Assembly (NCBI GenBank): GCA_040758525.1
Contig: JBFLVQ010000102.1
Coordinates: forward strand, 1 to 18,927
Direction: 5' to 3'
Length of the DNA: 18,927 bases
Source: JBFLVQ01 sp040758525
GTDB taxonomy: Bacteria > Acidobacteriota > Blastocatellia > Chloracidobacteriales > JADJPF01
Position 1 is the stretch's first letter; the number at the start of each line of letters is the position of its first letter. The position numbers and the translations under genes were made by a program. This document shows, piece after piece, positions 1 through 6,995 of this stretch. The notes under the pieces were generated by a model. The model was given only the letters and a program-made list of their open reading frames with translations, searched no databases and was not told the origin of the DNA.

Positions 1-85
1 AAACTCGAAATCGCGTCGCTCACCGAAAAATACTAGAGATTACCCGCTAACATACTATTATTTTTGAGGAAAAAAATAGCATAGT

Positions 86-103
86 TACCTATATACTAAG
101 GTA
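86..103 (-). terminator. weak hairpin downstream of porin gene
   Basis: Just past the porin stop, a 5-bp stem (TACCT/AGGTA, extendable by G-U pairs) with an 8-nt loop is followed, after several bases on the minus strand, by a run of seven T. It could act as a weak intrinsic terminator. The stem is short and the T run is not immediately adjacent, so the call is tentative. Confidence 0.25.
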
Positions 104-115
104 GTAATATTTACC

Positions 116-1579
116 TCAAAAACGATAGTTAACATCAAATTGAAAACGTTTCTGAACGCGGCTTTCGCTCTTTGGTAGTGTGTTAAAGCGTTCATTGAAG
201 ATGCCGAAAAACTGTACATAGACGTTGTTGTTGAGTGTGTAACCGAATGCGACACGGTTGTTGCGGCTATTGGTGCCAAGAAAGTCTATATAGTTGAACA
301 CACTGAGTACGGCGTCCTGCTCAGTACGCGCAAAGATATAACCAAACTCCATATCGCCTTTCTCTTTCAAACGACCAACCTTTATTTCTGCCCAATAAGC
401 ATTACGTTCTTTCAAGCGGTCTAGTCGGTTTGAGAGGTTACGGGCATAATTCAGAGTCAGCACAATGGGAAACTTTTGGAAACCTTTGAAACCAACCTCG
501 CCTATTACATCGAGTATATTGTAGTTGGTAACAAATCCTACTACATTGCCATTTGCATCTCGGCGTACACGGTTAGTCGTACCGAATTCGAAGCCGCCAC
601 CAATCTGTGTGGTAGGTTTATTGACTGAACGAGCAATAGTATCAGCTTGGTTGAAATTGAGCAGCGTAATAGAGTTGGTTAATACCCAACTGCCTCGACC
701 CAACACGCTTTGTAATTGGCCACCATAGAGCACTGAATCTTTTCCTGCTGACGCTTCATTAAAAGGTAGTTGAAAAGCAACCAGTTTCGCTTCTTGTAGT
801 AAACCCTTACCTTTGTAATAGACGGTTTCTGCTGCTCCTTCAGGCTGCATGTTGTCATCGAACGTAAGCATTGTGCGTTTCCAAGGATAGTCAAACTTTC
901 CTGCCTGCAGGATAACACCGTAAGGTTCGGTCTTGGAGTTATAGCGAATAAAGTAGCGATCAAAACCTATTGGCTTGCGATTGAAAAAATCGCTGACATC
1001 TTGATTAGTTGCCGTTGGTACGGTAAATCTGCCGGATGCCAAGCGAATTGCCCAATCAAAGTGATCCTGGAAGTGACCAGCAAACTGCACACGTGCACGT
1101 ACGCGTAGTCTATTACGATCTGGTACATCAACTGGTGAATCGAAGCCTTGATCGAATTGTCCATCATAGCGAAAGCGTAGATCACCAGAGATATTGAGCT
1201 GGCCATATGCTTTATAGAGTGCATCTACTTTCTTGATCTGCTCATCTGGCGCCACTTGTGTTTTAGGTGCGGTTGCTGGAACGGTTGTTACCGCCACGTT
1301 AGCAGCATCAGTTGTTGGCTTAGATTGCATAGATTCTAGTATCTGTTGTTGCTGCTCAATAATCTCTTCAAGCTTACGCACCTTTTCAGTAAGTAACAGC
1401 AATTTTTCTTCAGCGGAAAGGTTTGTTTCGTTAGCTGACTTTACCTCTGTAGCTGGCGTTTCACCAGTTCCACTCTTCTTGGTCTTTCCATCACCCTCAT
1501 TATCGCCATAAGCGAAAGTTACGCTATTTAGCGATAATAGAGTTATTATCACTACCGCCAATAGTCTTTTTATCTTCAT
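116..1579 (-). CDS. putative outer-membrane porin with N-terminal coiled coil
   Basis: A 487-residue protein that most likely forms a beta-barrel channel in the outer membrane. Residues 1-23 form a Sec signal peptide (MKIKR, a hydrophobic stretch, then TFA). A low-complexity region and a Leu/Glu/Gln-rich coiled coil (about 55-85) follow, a layout known from porins that use the coiled coil for trimerisation or to bind peptidoglycan. From about 128 onward the sequence alternates polar and hydrophobic residues with many aromatic and Arg residues (SGDLRFRYDG, then RNRLRVRARVQFAG). It ends in Tyr-Arg-Phe, the terminal aromatic expected for BAM-dependent barrel insertion. This matches the Porin_5 type putative porins. 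AAGGA lies 7 nt before the ATG. No substrate can be inferred. It is followed by no other gene inside the window. Confidence 0.8.
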   Translation of the reverse strand: MKIKRLLAVVIITLLSLNSVTFAYGDNEGDGKTKKSGTGETPATEVKSANETNLSAEEKLLLLTEKVRKLEEIIEQQQQILESMQSKPTTDAANVAVTTVPATAPKTQVAPDEQIKKVDALYKAYGQLNISGDLRFRYDGQFDQGFDSPVDVPDRNRLRVRARVQFAGHFQDHFDWAIRLASGRFTVPTATNQDVSDFFNRKPIGFDRYFIRYNSKTEPYGVILQAGKFDYPWKRTMLTFDDNMQPEGAAETVYYKGKGLLQEAKLVAFQLPFNEASAGKDSVLYGGQLQSVLGRGSWVLTNSITLLNFNQADTIARSVNKPTTQIGGGFEFGTTNRVRRDANGNVVGFVTNYNILDVIGEVGFKGFQKFPIVLTLNYARNLSNRLDRLKERNAYWAEIKVGRLKEKGDMEFGYIFARTEQDAVLSVFNYIDFLGTNSRNNRVAFGYTLNNNVYVQFFGIFNERFNTLPKSESRVQKRFQFDVNYRF

Positions 1580-1826
1580 ACGAGATTCCTTTTTACTCCG
1601 AGAAAAGGCCTACATCCTGAATTAAGATCAAGATCTATATCCAGATAGACTGTTATTACCAAATATAAGTACAGTATTTACCATTAAGCATTAGCTCCAG
1701 GCGATAACTACTCAATTAATGTTCCATAGTCTGGTTTTACTGAATTAAATTTATAAGTAATCTAGGATGAGAGAGATAATCTTACTGTGGAAAATTACTA
1801 TTTGCATAAAGGCTTTTCAAAATGAC
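1580..1826. other. non-coding gap upstream of porin gene
   Basis: With the adjoining terminator hairpin, this gap between the porin and the FG-GAP gene exceeds 300 bases. It is AT-rich with stops in all frames. Apart from the porin promoter candidate and its Shine-Dalgarno, I see no gene, RNA or repeat in it. Confidence 0.5.
1634..1662 (-). promoter_or_regulatory. candidate sigma70 promoter for the porin gene
   Basis: On the minus strand TTGGTA (1662-1657) is separated by 17 nt from TATAGA (1639-1634), about 55 nt upstream of the porin start. Each box matches 4 of 6 consensus bases. In such AT-rich DNA this is only a candidate. Confidence 0.3.
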
Positions 1827-1864
1827 AAAAAATGGATTTCAAATTGAAAAATTTGAAATCCATT
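1827..1864 (-). terminator. intrinsic terminator of the FG-GAP gene
   Basis: A perfect 15-bp inverted repeat (1831-1845 with 1850-1864) closes a 4-nt loop. On the minus strand it runs directly into six T (1832-1827), then a further T-rich stretch. It lies about 75 nt after the stop of the FG-GAP gene and has the features of a rho-independent terminator. The stem is itself AT-rich, so its strength comes from length rather than GC content. Confidence 0.75.
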
Positions 1865-1938
1865 ATGAAAAGTAGACGAGGGAAGTTTATGGGGAATATT
1901 ATTAAGGCAGGATTTATTCCTGTCCTAATAATGTCGGC

Positions 1939-4329
1939 TTAATCTGATACTGGTAATAGATCTAAGATAAAAGGATCGGATGTTAGCCCACGCGCTATCA
2001 CGATTATCTGATTTTGACCAGTCTTCAATTTGAGTTTGCGGCGCTTGCCTTTTAGCAAGATAGTGCTATCGGTCTGATTAACAATAAACTTGCTAACATC
2101 CTTGCCATTGACAAAAACTTTGGCATCGGCGCTACCAAATTTCTGTCCTGTAATAGTGAGAGTCTGTTTAAGGAAAGATGCTGCAAGAATCGTGACCGCG
2201 TCTTTTGCTGTGACTGTAATGACAAACGTGGCTGAATTCGATAGTCCAACAAGATCGCTTACTGTGACTGTGCAGAATCTAGTACCAATATCGCCCATTT
2301 GTGGCGCGATCGTCAAAGTAGTGTTATTGACACTAACAAAATTGCCTCTCTCACATTTGACGGAGATATGTAATGGTTGGTTTTCTGGATCACTTACCAG
2401 CAACGCTACGGTTACAGTGTTGCCGACCTCGACCGCTTGATTGGGAATGGGGCTTATTACTGGAGGGCTGTTGGGTTTTACTATCAAAGTAAAATAGGCA
2501 CGACTGGTCAGTAGCAGTCTACCGCCTGGACTAGATGAAAGAGAAGCAGCTTCAATTACTATACGAAAAGAGGTCTCTTCTTTGACAGTCTTGAGATTAG
2601 CGGTATTAATTATCACTTCAGCGGTGTTGTCGCGATTATCCTTAATAGTGACAAAAGAAGGTGGCTGTTCCCCAGTAGTAGATGCTGCCAGGCGAAAGCT
2701 AATAGGATCGCCAATAAGATTAATCGCTGCTACGGGAATAGCTACTGATTGACCAGCAAAAATGATCTGCTTACGTCCACCACCGGGAAAAGGAGCATTA
2801 AGATCAGAACGTTGTAGGCTAATAATTGGAGCTGAACTAAGTATACTGGTGTTGTTACGATCGATCCAGACATTACCATTTAATGAGACGTGTAGCACGC
2901 CTGAAACAATATTATCTCTTTCTGCAAATGCAGCAGGAATAGAGGCAACAAAAGTATCCTGCCCTTCAGCAGGATTGAGCATAGTAATATCAGCAGTGCC
3001 GGTGGCTGTCTTAATATAGCCAAAGCGTATAGGACGGCTGAGCCGTACTATACCAGCAGAATTGTTTCCAATTAGGTAGACTGCAGAACGAAAGTTGACT
3101 TTTGCGCCCGGGGTACTTTCAGGGGGAATGATCGAACTAGAGACGACTAGATCCATACTACCATCACCATTGAAGTCACTAACACCCAAAGCATGATAAC
3201 CACCACCAACTCCCACAGGGGTTGATCCATTGCCACGGCCAGATACCAATCCTACTCCACCACTATCTGCTGCTAAAACTATCGAGCCAGTTGTTTCTCC
3301 ATTGGGCCGGCTATTTACCAATTCAATGGGAGATAAGCTATTAAAGAAATTTTCTGTTCTGGTTGGATCACTGGATAGTATCGTAATTACTGGATTAGCA
3401 GTAGCAGCAGATCCACCAGTAGAGAGTACTGCGATATCTGGAATACCGTCTTCATTAAAATCAACGATACGACTTACCGGTTTGCCACCTACGATAACAG
3501 GCTGACCAGGATCCAATCCACCCACTATTGATATACCGAAACTTGGTACCAAGATAGGCGAGTTAGCAAGCACAAAGCGGCCTTTGTCATCACCAAATAG
3601 TATGCTCACGCTGGATTGATTATCACCTCTATTTAGCACCGCTACATCTAGTCGATCATCATCATTAAAGTCGCCTATGGTTGCTGCAACGGGCTCTTTG
3701 CCACCAGTGGTTTGACTGTTTTGCTGAGGAAATTGGTCTGTTCCATCATTGAGTAGGGTAGTTATTGTGTCAGTTCTAAAATCAACAAATACTAAATCAT
3801 CAAAACCATCATTATTGAAGTCGCCATGATTTATATCGGTTGGACCGGCTGATACATTGATGCTACGAAATAATTGTTGATCTATAAATAGGCCACTACC
3901 ATCATTAATACCTATTATTACTTTTCCATTCTCTTCAACATTGCTAAGCGGGCTTGCTACTGTGGTAATAGCAATATTTTGAAATCCTGTACGAGCATCA
4001 GTAAATGCGGTTGCTGAGGTTGGGACAAACTGAGCATCCAATATATCGCGAATAACAATAGCAATCGTATTTTTAGGCGTAGTTGATTGCCGACCATAGA
4101 GCAGCACAAATACGATACCACGCGATTGATCTATTAATGCCAGATCGTTATTAATGCCTTCATTATCAAAATCAGCAGCTAGTGATGCTCCTGTAATCAC
4201 TCCCTGCTTTTCTATATTGGCATTATTGCTGTCTATTGTTTTGAAGTTGAAGTCTTGTGCATTAGCTATTGTTACCATTAAGGTAATAACAATAGCTGCG
4301 ATTAATGATAATTGTATGTGTCTGTTCAT
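1939..4329 (-). CDS. secreted FG-GAP/VCBS repeat protein with Ig-like and IPT-like domains
   Basis: A 796-residue exported protein of unknown partner. A Sec signal peptide (about 1-24, ending ANA) precedes a predicted beta-propeller. The propeller carries at least four calcium-loop motifs of the DxNxDGxxD type: DFNNDGFDD near 170, DFNDDDRLD near 220, DFNEDGIPD near 290 and DFNGDGSMD near 385. A more degenerate copy (DFDNEGINND) lies near 53. After a region I cannot assign comes an Ig/cadherin-like domain (about 619-706, beginning PNSPPVISPIPNQ, with two Cys that could pair) and an IPT/TIG-like domain (about 709-796). Family knowledge suggests adhesion or extracellular binding; that role is inferred. 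GTG at 4338 is an alternative start, but ATG at 4329 has GAGGGG 8 nt upstream and sits directly before the signal peptide. Confidence 0.85.
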   Translation of the reverse strand: MNRHIQLSLIAAIVITLMVTIANAQDFNFKTIDSNNANIEKQGVITGASLAADFDNEGINNDLALIDQSRGIVFVLLYGRQSTTPKNTIAIVIRDILDAQFVPTSATAFTDARTGFQNIAITTVASPLSNVEENGKVIIGINDGSGLFIDQQLFRSINVSAGPTDINHGDFNNDGFDDLVFVDFRTDTITTLLNDGTDQFPQQNSQTTGGKEPVAATIGDFNDDDRLDVAVLNRGDNQSSVSILFGDDKGRFVLANSPILVPSFGISIVGGLDPGQPVIVGGKPVSRIVDFNEDGIPDIAVLSTGGSAATANPVITILSSDPTRTENFFNSLSPIELVNSRPNGETTGSIVLAADSGGVGLVSGRGNGSTPVGVGGGYHALGVSDFNGDGSMDLVVSSSIIPPESTPGAKVNFRSAVYLIGNNSAGIVRLSRPIRFGYIKTATGTADITMLNPAEGQDTFVASIPAAFAERDNIVSGVLHVSLNGNVWIDRNNTSILSSAPIISLQRSDLNAPFPGGGRKQIIFAGQSVAIPVAAINLIGDPISFRLAASTTGEQPPSFVTIKDNRDNTAEVIINTANLKTVKEETSFRIVIEAASLSSSPGGRLLLTSRAYFTLIVKPNSPPVISPIPNQAVEVGNTVTVALLVSDPENQPLHISVKCERGNFVSVNNTTLTIAPQMGDIGTRFCTVTVSDLVGLSNSATFVITVTAKDAVTILAASFLKQTLTITGQKFGSADAKVFVNGKDVSKFIVNQTDSTILLKGKRRKLKLKTGQNQIIVIARGLTSDPFILDLLPVSD

Positions 4330-4356
4330 AAACCACACCCCTCTAACAAGGCCCTA

Positions 4357-4402
4357 TTAGAATTTCTCTTTCTGGTTATATCGGTAGCTAAGCATTTTTC
4401 AT
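4357..4402 (-). promoter_or_regulatory. leader with strong SD and mini-ORF upstream of the FG-GAP gene
   Basis: On the minus strand a full AGGAGG (4412-4407) stands 4 nt before ATG at 4402, which opens a 4-codon reading frame (MKNA, stop). A second ATG at 4395 opens a 12-codon frame (MLSYRYNQKEKF) ending TAA TAG at 4357, 27 nt before the FG-GAP start codon. Two copies of a 12-base motif flank this SD (4385-4396 and 4420-4431, 11/12 identical). Their TTAGCTA cores can pair and would place the SD in a loop. It may be a translated leader or a decoy site; nothing shows which. Confidence 0.3.
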
Positions 4403-4431
4403 GCCACCTCCTAGTATTTTAGCTAAGTATT
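4385..4431. repeat. 12-base direct repeat in the FG-GAP gene leader
   Basis: TAGCTAAGCATT at 4385-4396 recurs as TAGCTAAGTATT at 4420-4431, start to start 35 bases. Each copy has a near-palindromic TTAGCTAA core. The pair could be a two-site operator or, in RNA, a stem around the leader SD. Confidence 0.4.
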
Positions 4432-4448
4432 AGAAATAAAGGCTAGTT

Positions 4449-4477
4449 ATTCTATTAGCTGGTAACCTTTTAGCCAA
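4449..4477 (-). promoter_or_regulatory. candidate sigma70 promoter for the FG-GAP gene
   Basis: On the minus strand TTGGCT (4477-4472) is followed at exactly 17 nt by TAGAAT (4454-4449; 5 of 6 to TATAAT). It lies about 120 nt upstream of the start codon and just upstream of the repeat and mini-ORF leader, which would place those elements in the 5' untranslated region. Confidence 0.4.
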
Positions 4478-4525
4478 AACTTATGGAAACTGATTTACCA
4501 GAGAGAACAGAGGGATCAGCTAGAG

Positions 4526-4609
4526 TTATTCGACATTCACTATCAACTTGCCTGTACACACACGACCTCTTTCATCCAAGCCAGTAAAGGTGAGCACTAA
4601 GAAAGAGAA
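4526..4609 (-). pseudogene. possible remnant of an Ig/HYR-type repeat domain
   Basis: The minus strand carries a short open stretch ending TAA at 4526. Its translation (LTFTGLDERGRVCTG, then KLIVNVE) has the shape of the last strands of bacterial Ig/HYR-like domains, which often read like FTAxDxxGxxCTGxVxVxV. There is no start codon with an SD, and an in-frame TGA lies about 8 codons upstream of this stretch. It looks like the decayed 3' end of a secreted repeat protein gene. With only some 28 codons, chance resemblance is possible. Confidence 0.3.
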
Positions 4610-4639
4610 AAAATTTCACTTGTGCAGATGAGATCTTTA

Positions 4640-4683
4640 GCCGCGAAGCGGCGAAATAACTTTAGGCCAGCGCGTGAGCGCTG
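4640..4683. repeat. paired compact GC hairpins after feoB
   Basis: Two small perfect hairpins stand 15 nt apart in AT-rich surroundings. The first is GCCGC-GAA-GCGGC (4640-4652), the second CAGCGC-GTGA-GCGCTG (4668-4683). They lie 30-75 nt past the feoB stop. Neither is followed by a T run on the minus strand, so they are not classical terminators. The style resembles REP-like dispersed intergenic elements. No second copy was found in this window. Confidence 0.4.
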
Positions 4684-4714
4684 ATTCTGTTAGTTGTTTT
4701 GGAGAGAGAAATTT

Positions 4715-6655
4715 TTATTGTACACCAAATAGGCGTAAACCCTGGACCAGCGACACTGCTAACAGATAACCTAGGCCAGTGTAAAAGAGCAATTGTAGTC
4801 CAGCAATACGCCAGGAATTGGTTTCTCTACGTACTACCGAGACAGTAGAGAGACATTGTAGCGAAAAGAAGAAGAAGACAATTAGGCCGATAATGCTAGC
4901 AGTAGTAAAAATCGGTTGAGTAGTATCTGGAAATGTAGCGCTACGCATCTGTTGTAATAATCCAGCTTGACCAGACTCTTCATCATCAGCAACCTGGAAG
5001 ATGATTGCCATAGCGCTTACAAAGACTTCACGTGCGGCAAAGGCGGAAATAAGACCAACCCCTACTCGCCAATCCACACCCATTGGTCGTAATAGCGGCT
5101 CCATTGACTGACCAAGCTTTCCTGTAAAGGAATGTGCTAGATCACTGGCGACAATCAGTGAAGGTGGTTTAGCTGTTTCTCCCACAGGTTGATGTATACC
5201 CAGACCAAAATTAGAGAGTAGCCATAGAATCGCAGAAATGATCAAGATAGGTAGACCGGCGCGTTGTAAGTAGGAACCAGCTCGTGTCCAGGTCAGACGT
5301 GCGATCGGTTTCCATTGTGGGGTACGGTAAGCCGGCAGCTCCATAGCAAGCAATGAGAGACTACGGTGTCGGAATGCAATACGGCTCATTATCCCTGCAG
5401 TAGTAGCGCCTACTAAAAGGCTGGAGATATAGATACCAGCCAGCCCCAAACCTGCTTTCCAGGGCGAATTGGTAGGCAACAATGCTGCTAGCAACAATGC
5501 ATAAACTGGCAAGCGAGCACTACAACTCATTAGTGGCAAGATCCAGATCGTAAGTAGACGCTCACGTCGGCTGGGAATTGCACGTGCCGCTAATACTGCC
5601 GGAATTGCACAAGCAAATCCTGAGAGCATAGGAACAAAAGATCGACCATGCAGCCCTAAGTATGAGAGTGGGCGATCTACTAATGCTGCTCCTCGCGCCA
5701 AATAGCCAGAGTCTTCCAAAAGCGTCATTAAGAAAAAGAGAATTACTATCTGAGGAAAGAAGACTGCAACAGAGCCAACCCCGCCAATAATACCTTCAGC
5801 AATAAAACGGGCTAGCATACCTTCTGGTAACAATTGTAATGTCCATTCTCCCAGTTGGGCGAAACCTGCCTCTATACCATCCATAAAGGGCTGCGCAGCC
5901 CAGAAGATTGCTGCAAACAGTGCTGCCAAAATAGCGAAAAAGATCGGAAAGCCTAGATATCGGTGCAGTACAATGCGATCTATACGAGCAGTAAAGTTAT
6001 CTATTAGACCTTGTCGGCGATCAAGTGTGTGTAGAGCATCACTATTAGTCAGTAGCTGTCTGATCGCTTGATAAGCAGCGGCGGTATCTAGGGGAATTTG
6101 TGCCAGTCGATTATCTGTGTTGGGATGCTGTATCGCGTTACGTACTGCCGCCAGTAGCTCAGCCGCGCCTTGGCCACTACGACCATCTACCGTCACTACC
6201 GTTACACCCAAGCCTTTGGCTAACTTTTCCGCATCGACCGATTGCTGTAAGCGTGTCAGCATATCGGTCATGGTAAGAGCAATAACCAATGGTTTTCCCT
6301 GACGCGCAGCATAGCTAGCAAATTTAAGATGGCGTTCTAGTTGTGTAGCATCAATTACCAGTACAAAAGCATCTGCCTGGACTTTAGGATGTCGCCCTTC
6401 AAGAACTTGGCAGCTTAACTCCTCCTCTGGTGAGGGAGAAATAGGGCTATGCACCCCAGGCAGGTCGATCAGATTCATTACTGCGCCCAATTGTGGCCGG
6501 CTCTTTCCTCTTGACAATGTCACTGTCACACCAGGATAGTTTGCAGTATGAAAGCTGCTGCCGGTAAGAGTATTCATTAAGGTGGTCTTGCCCGCATTGG
6601 GCATACCCACCAGACAGACCGTGATCTCGCTAAGTTGACTCTTCACTGCTACCAT
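4715..6655 (-). CDS. feoB: ferrous iron transporter FeoB
   Basis: A 646-residue inner-membrane Fe(II) uptake protein with an N-terminal G domain and a polytopic permease. The G domain shows G1 GMPNAGKT (17-24), G2 Thr44 in PGVTV, and G3 DLPG (64-67). The G4 position reads TMTD (128-131) where NxxD is usual, followed by a G5-like region (DGRSGQG). The membrane part has the two family Gate regions, including FACAIPAVLAARAI and MSCSARLPVYALL, the AAREVFVSAM segment, and a late SLQCLSTVSVVRRE segment. ATG at 6655 was chosen because FeoB proteins start just before G1, and it lies 7 nt after the feoA stop. An upstream in-frame start at 6730 would overlap feoA by 68 nt and adds residues unlike the family. 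It is co-transcribed with feoA. The Asn-to-Thr change in G4 may loosen guanine specificity; that is inference. Confidence 0.95.
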   Translation of the reverse strand: MVAVKSQLSEITVCLVGMPNAGKTTLMNTLTGSSFHTANYPGVTVTLSRGKSRPQLGAVMNLIDLPGVHSPISPSPEEELSCQVLEGRHPKVQADAFVLVIDATQLERHLKFASYAARQGKPLVIALTMTDMLTRLQQSVDAEKLAKGLGVTVVTVDGRSGQGAAELLAAVRNAIQHPNTDNRLAQIPLDTAAAYQAIRQLLTNSDALHTLDRRQGLIDNFTARIDRIVLHRYLGFPIFFAILAALFAAIFWAAQPFMDGIEAGFAQLGEWTLQLLPEGMLARFIAEGIIGGVGSVAVFFPQIVILFFLMTLLEDSGYLARGAALVDRPLSYLGLHGRSFVPMLSGFACAIPAVLAARAIPSRRERLLTIWILPLMSCSARLPVYALLLAALLPTNSPWKAGLGLAGIYISSLLVGATTAGIMSRIAFRHRSLSLLAMELPAYRTPQWKPIARLTWTRAGSYLQRAGLPILIISAILWLLSNFGLGIHQPVGETAKPPSLIVASDLAHSFTGKLGQSMEPLLRPMGVDWRVGVGLISAFAAREVFVSAMAIIFQVADDEESGQAGLLQQMRSATFPDTTQPIFTTASIIGLIVFFFFSLQCLSTVSVVRRETNSWRIAGLQLLFYTGLGYLLAVSLVQGLRLFGVQ

Positions 6656-6662
6656 GACGCTA

Positions 6663-6887
6663 CTATTGGACCAGTATCCAGGCTGCTTCCCGTCGCCGTA
6701 GCGCCAGGCGCGTTCCCCGTAAAGAGACAATTAAAGGCTCGCCTAATGGCGCCACCTGTACTACCGCAACCTCTTCACCAGGAGTAAAACCAAGATCGAG
6801 TAGACGATGACAATCCTCTTGCGGCCCATCCAGCTTTTCTATTTGATACCACTCGTTTTGCCGAACATCTAGTAACCGTAACATCAT
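6663..6887 (-). CDS. feoA: ferrous iron transport accessory protein FeoA
   Basis: A 74-residue cytoplasmic SH3-like protein that works with FeoB in Fe(II) uptake. The FeoA pattern is clear: LLDLGFTPGEEVAVVQVAPL, then EPLIVSLRGTRLALRRREAAWILV at the C-terminus. The frame stays open upstream to 6995, but that extension (hydrophobic, low-complexity) is encoded by the promoter and Fur-like box. Tandem ATG codons at 6887 and 6884 give the normal family length of about 75 residues. No strong SD is seen before them. It is the first gene of a feoAB operon, with feoB starting 7 nt after its stop. No feoC is present. Confidence 0.93.
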   Translation of the reverse strand: MMLRLLDVRQNEWYQIEKLDGPQEDCHRLLDLGFTPGEEVAVVQVAPLGEPLIVSLRGTRLALRRREAAWILVQ

Positions 6888-6908
6888 ACTTTTATAATAA
6901 AAAAAAGA

Positions 6909-6931
6909 TTGAAAATGAAAATCAGTTTCAA
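6909..6931 (-). promoter_or_regulatory. Fur-type operator of feoAB
   Basis: Positions 6911-6929 read GAAAATGAAAATCAGTTTC, matching the classical 19-bp Fur box (GATAATGATAATCATTATC) at 15 of 19 positions. The flanking bases make a 23-bp dyad from 6909 to 6931 with 9 of 11 arm positions paired (TTGAAA...TTTCAA outer, TGA...TCA inner). It lies between the promoter candidate and the feoA start, where a bound repressor would block transcription under iron sufficiency. The exact regulator (Fur, or a DtxR/MntR relative) cannot be decided from the site alone. Confidence 0.65.
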
Positions 6932-6949
6932 CTTCACAATAAAGATACA

Positions 6950-6980
6950 ATATTAACAGTCTAATAACAAGAGGTGTCAA
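6950..6980 (-). promoter_or_regulatory. sigma70-like promoter of feoAB
   Basis: On the minus strand a perfect TTGACA (6980-6975) is followed by an extended -10, TG-T-TAATAT (TAATAT at 6955-6950). The spacer is 19 nt, longer than ideal, but the TG extension can compensate. It begins 16 nt after the stop of the upstream acetyltransferase gene and sits directly upstream of the Fur-type box. Confidence 0.55.
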
Positions 6981-6995
6981 GAATTTTTTCCGCAT

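Larger units (their letters stand above)
4330..4714. other. long intergenic region between FG-GAP gene and feoB
   Basis: This gap holds the FG-GAP promoter candidate, its leader with the SD/mini-ORF and direct repeat, the possible domain remnant and the paired GC hairpins, each listed separately. A plus-strand frame of 34 codons at 4483-4587 has no Shine-Dalgarno and is not called. No intact gene or tRNA is seen. Confidence 0.5.

Noticed and set aside
525..1511. Plus-strand frames of 67 and 92 codons opposite the porin gene
   Set aside because: They are antisense to a convincing porin with a signal peptide and barrel pattern; the Cys/Ser-rich content is the complement of its coiled coil and linker.
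1905..1928. Small hairpin near the FG-GAP stop (CAGGA/TCCTG)
   Set aside because: It has a five-pair stem with an imperfect outer part and no T run, while a much stronger terminator lies at 1827-1864.
4483..4587. 34-codon plus-strand reading frame in the intergenic region
   Set aside because: There is no Shine-Dalgarno and no recognisable composition, and it lies antisense to the possible domain remnant.
6656..6730. 25-residue N-terminal extension of FeoB overlapping feoA
   Set aside because: FeoB proteins start just ahead of the G1 motif, and ATG 6655 fits the 7-nt gap to the feoA stop.
6888..6995. 36-residue N-terminal extension of FeoA
   Set aside because: It is encoded by the promoter and Fur-type box, has no SD, and would make FeoA much longer than its family.
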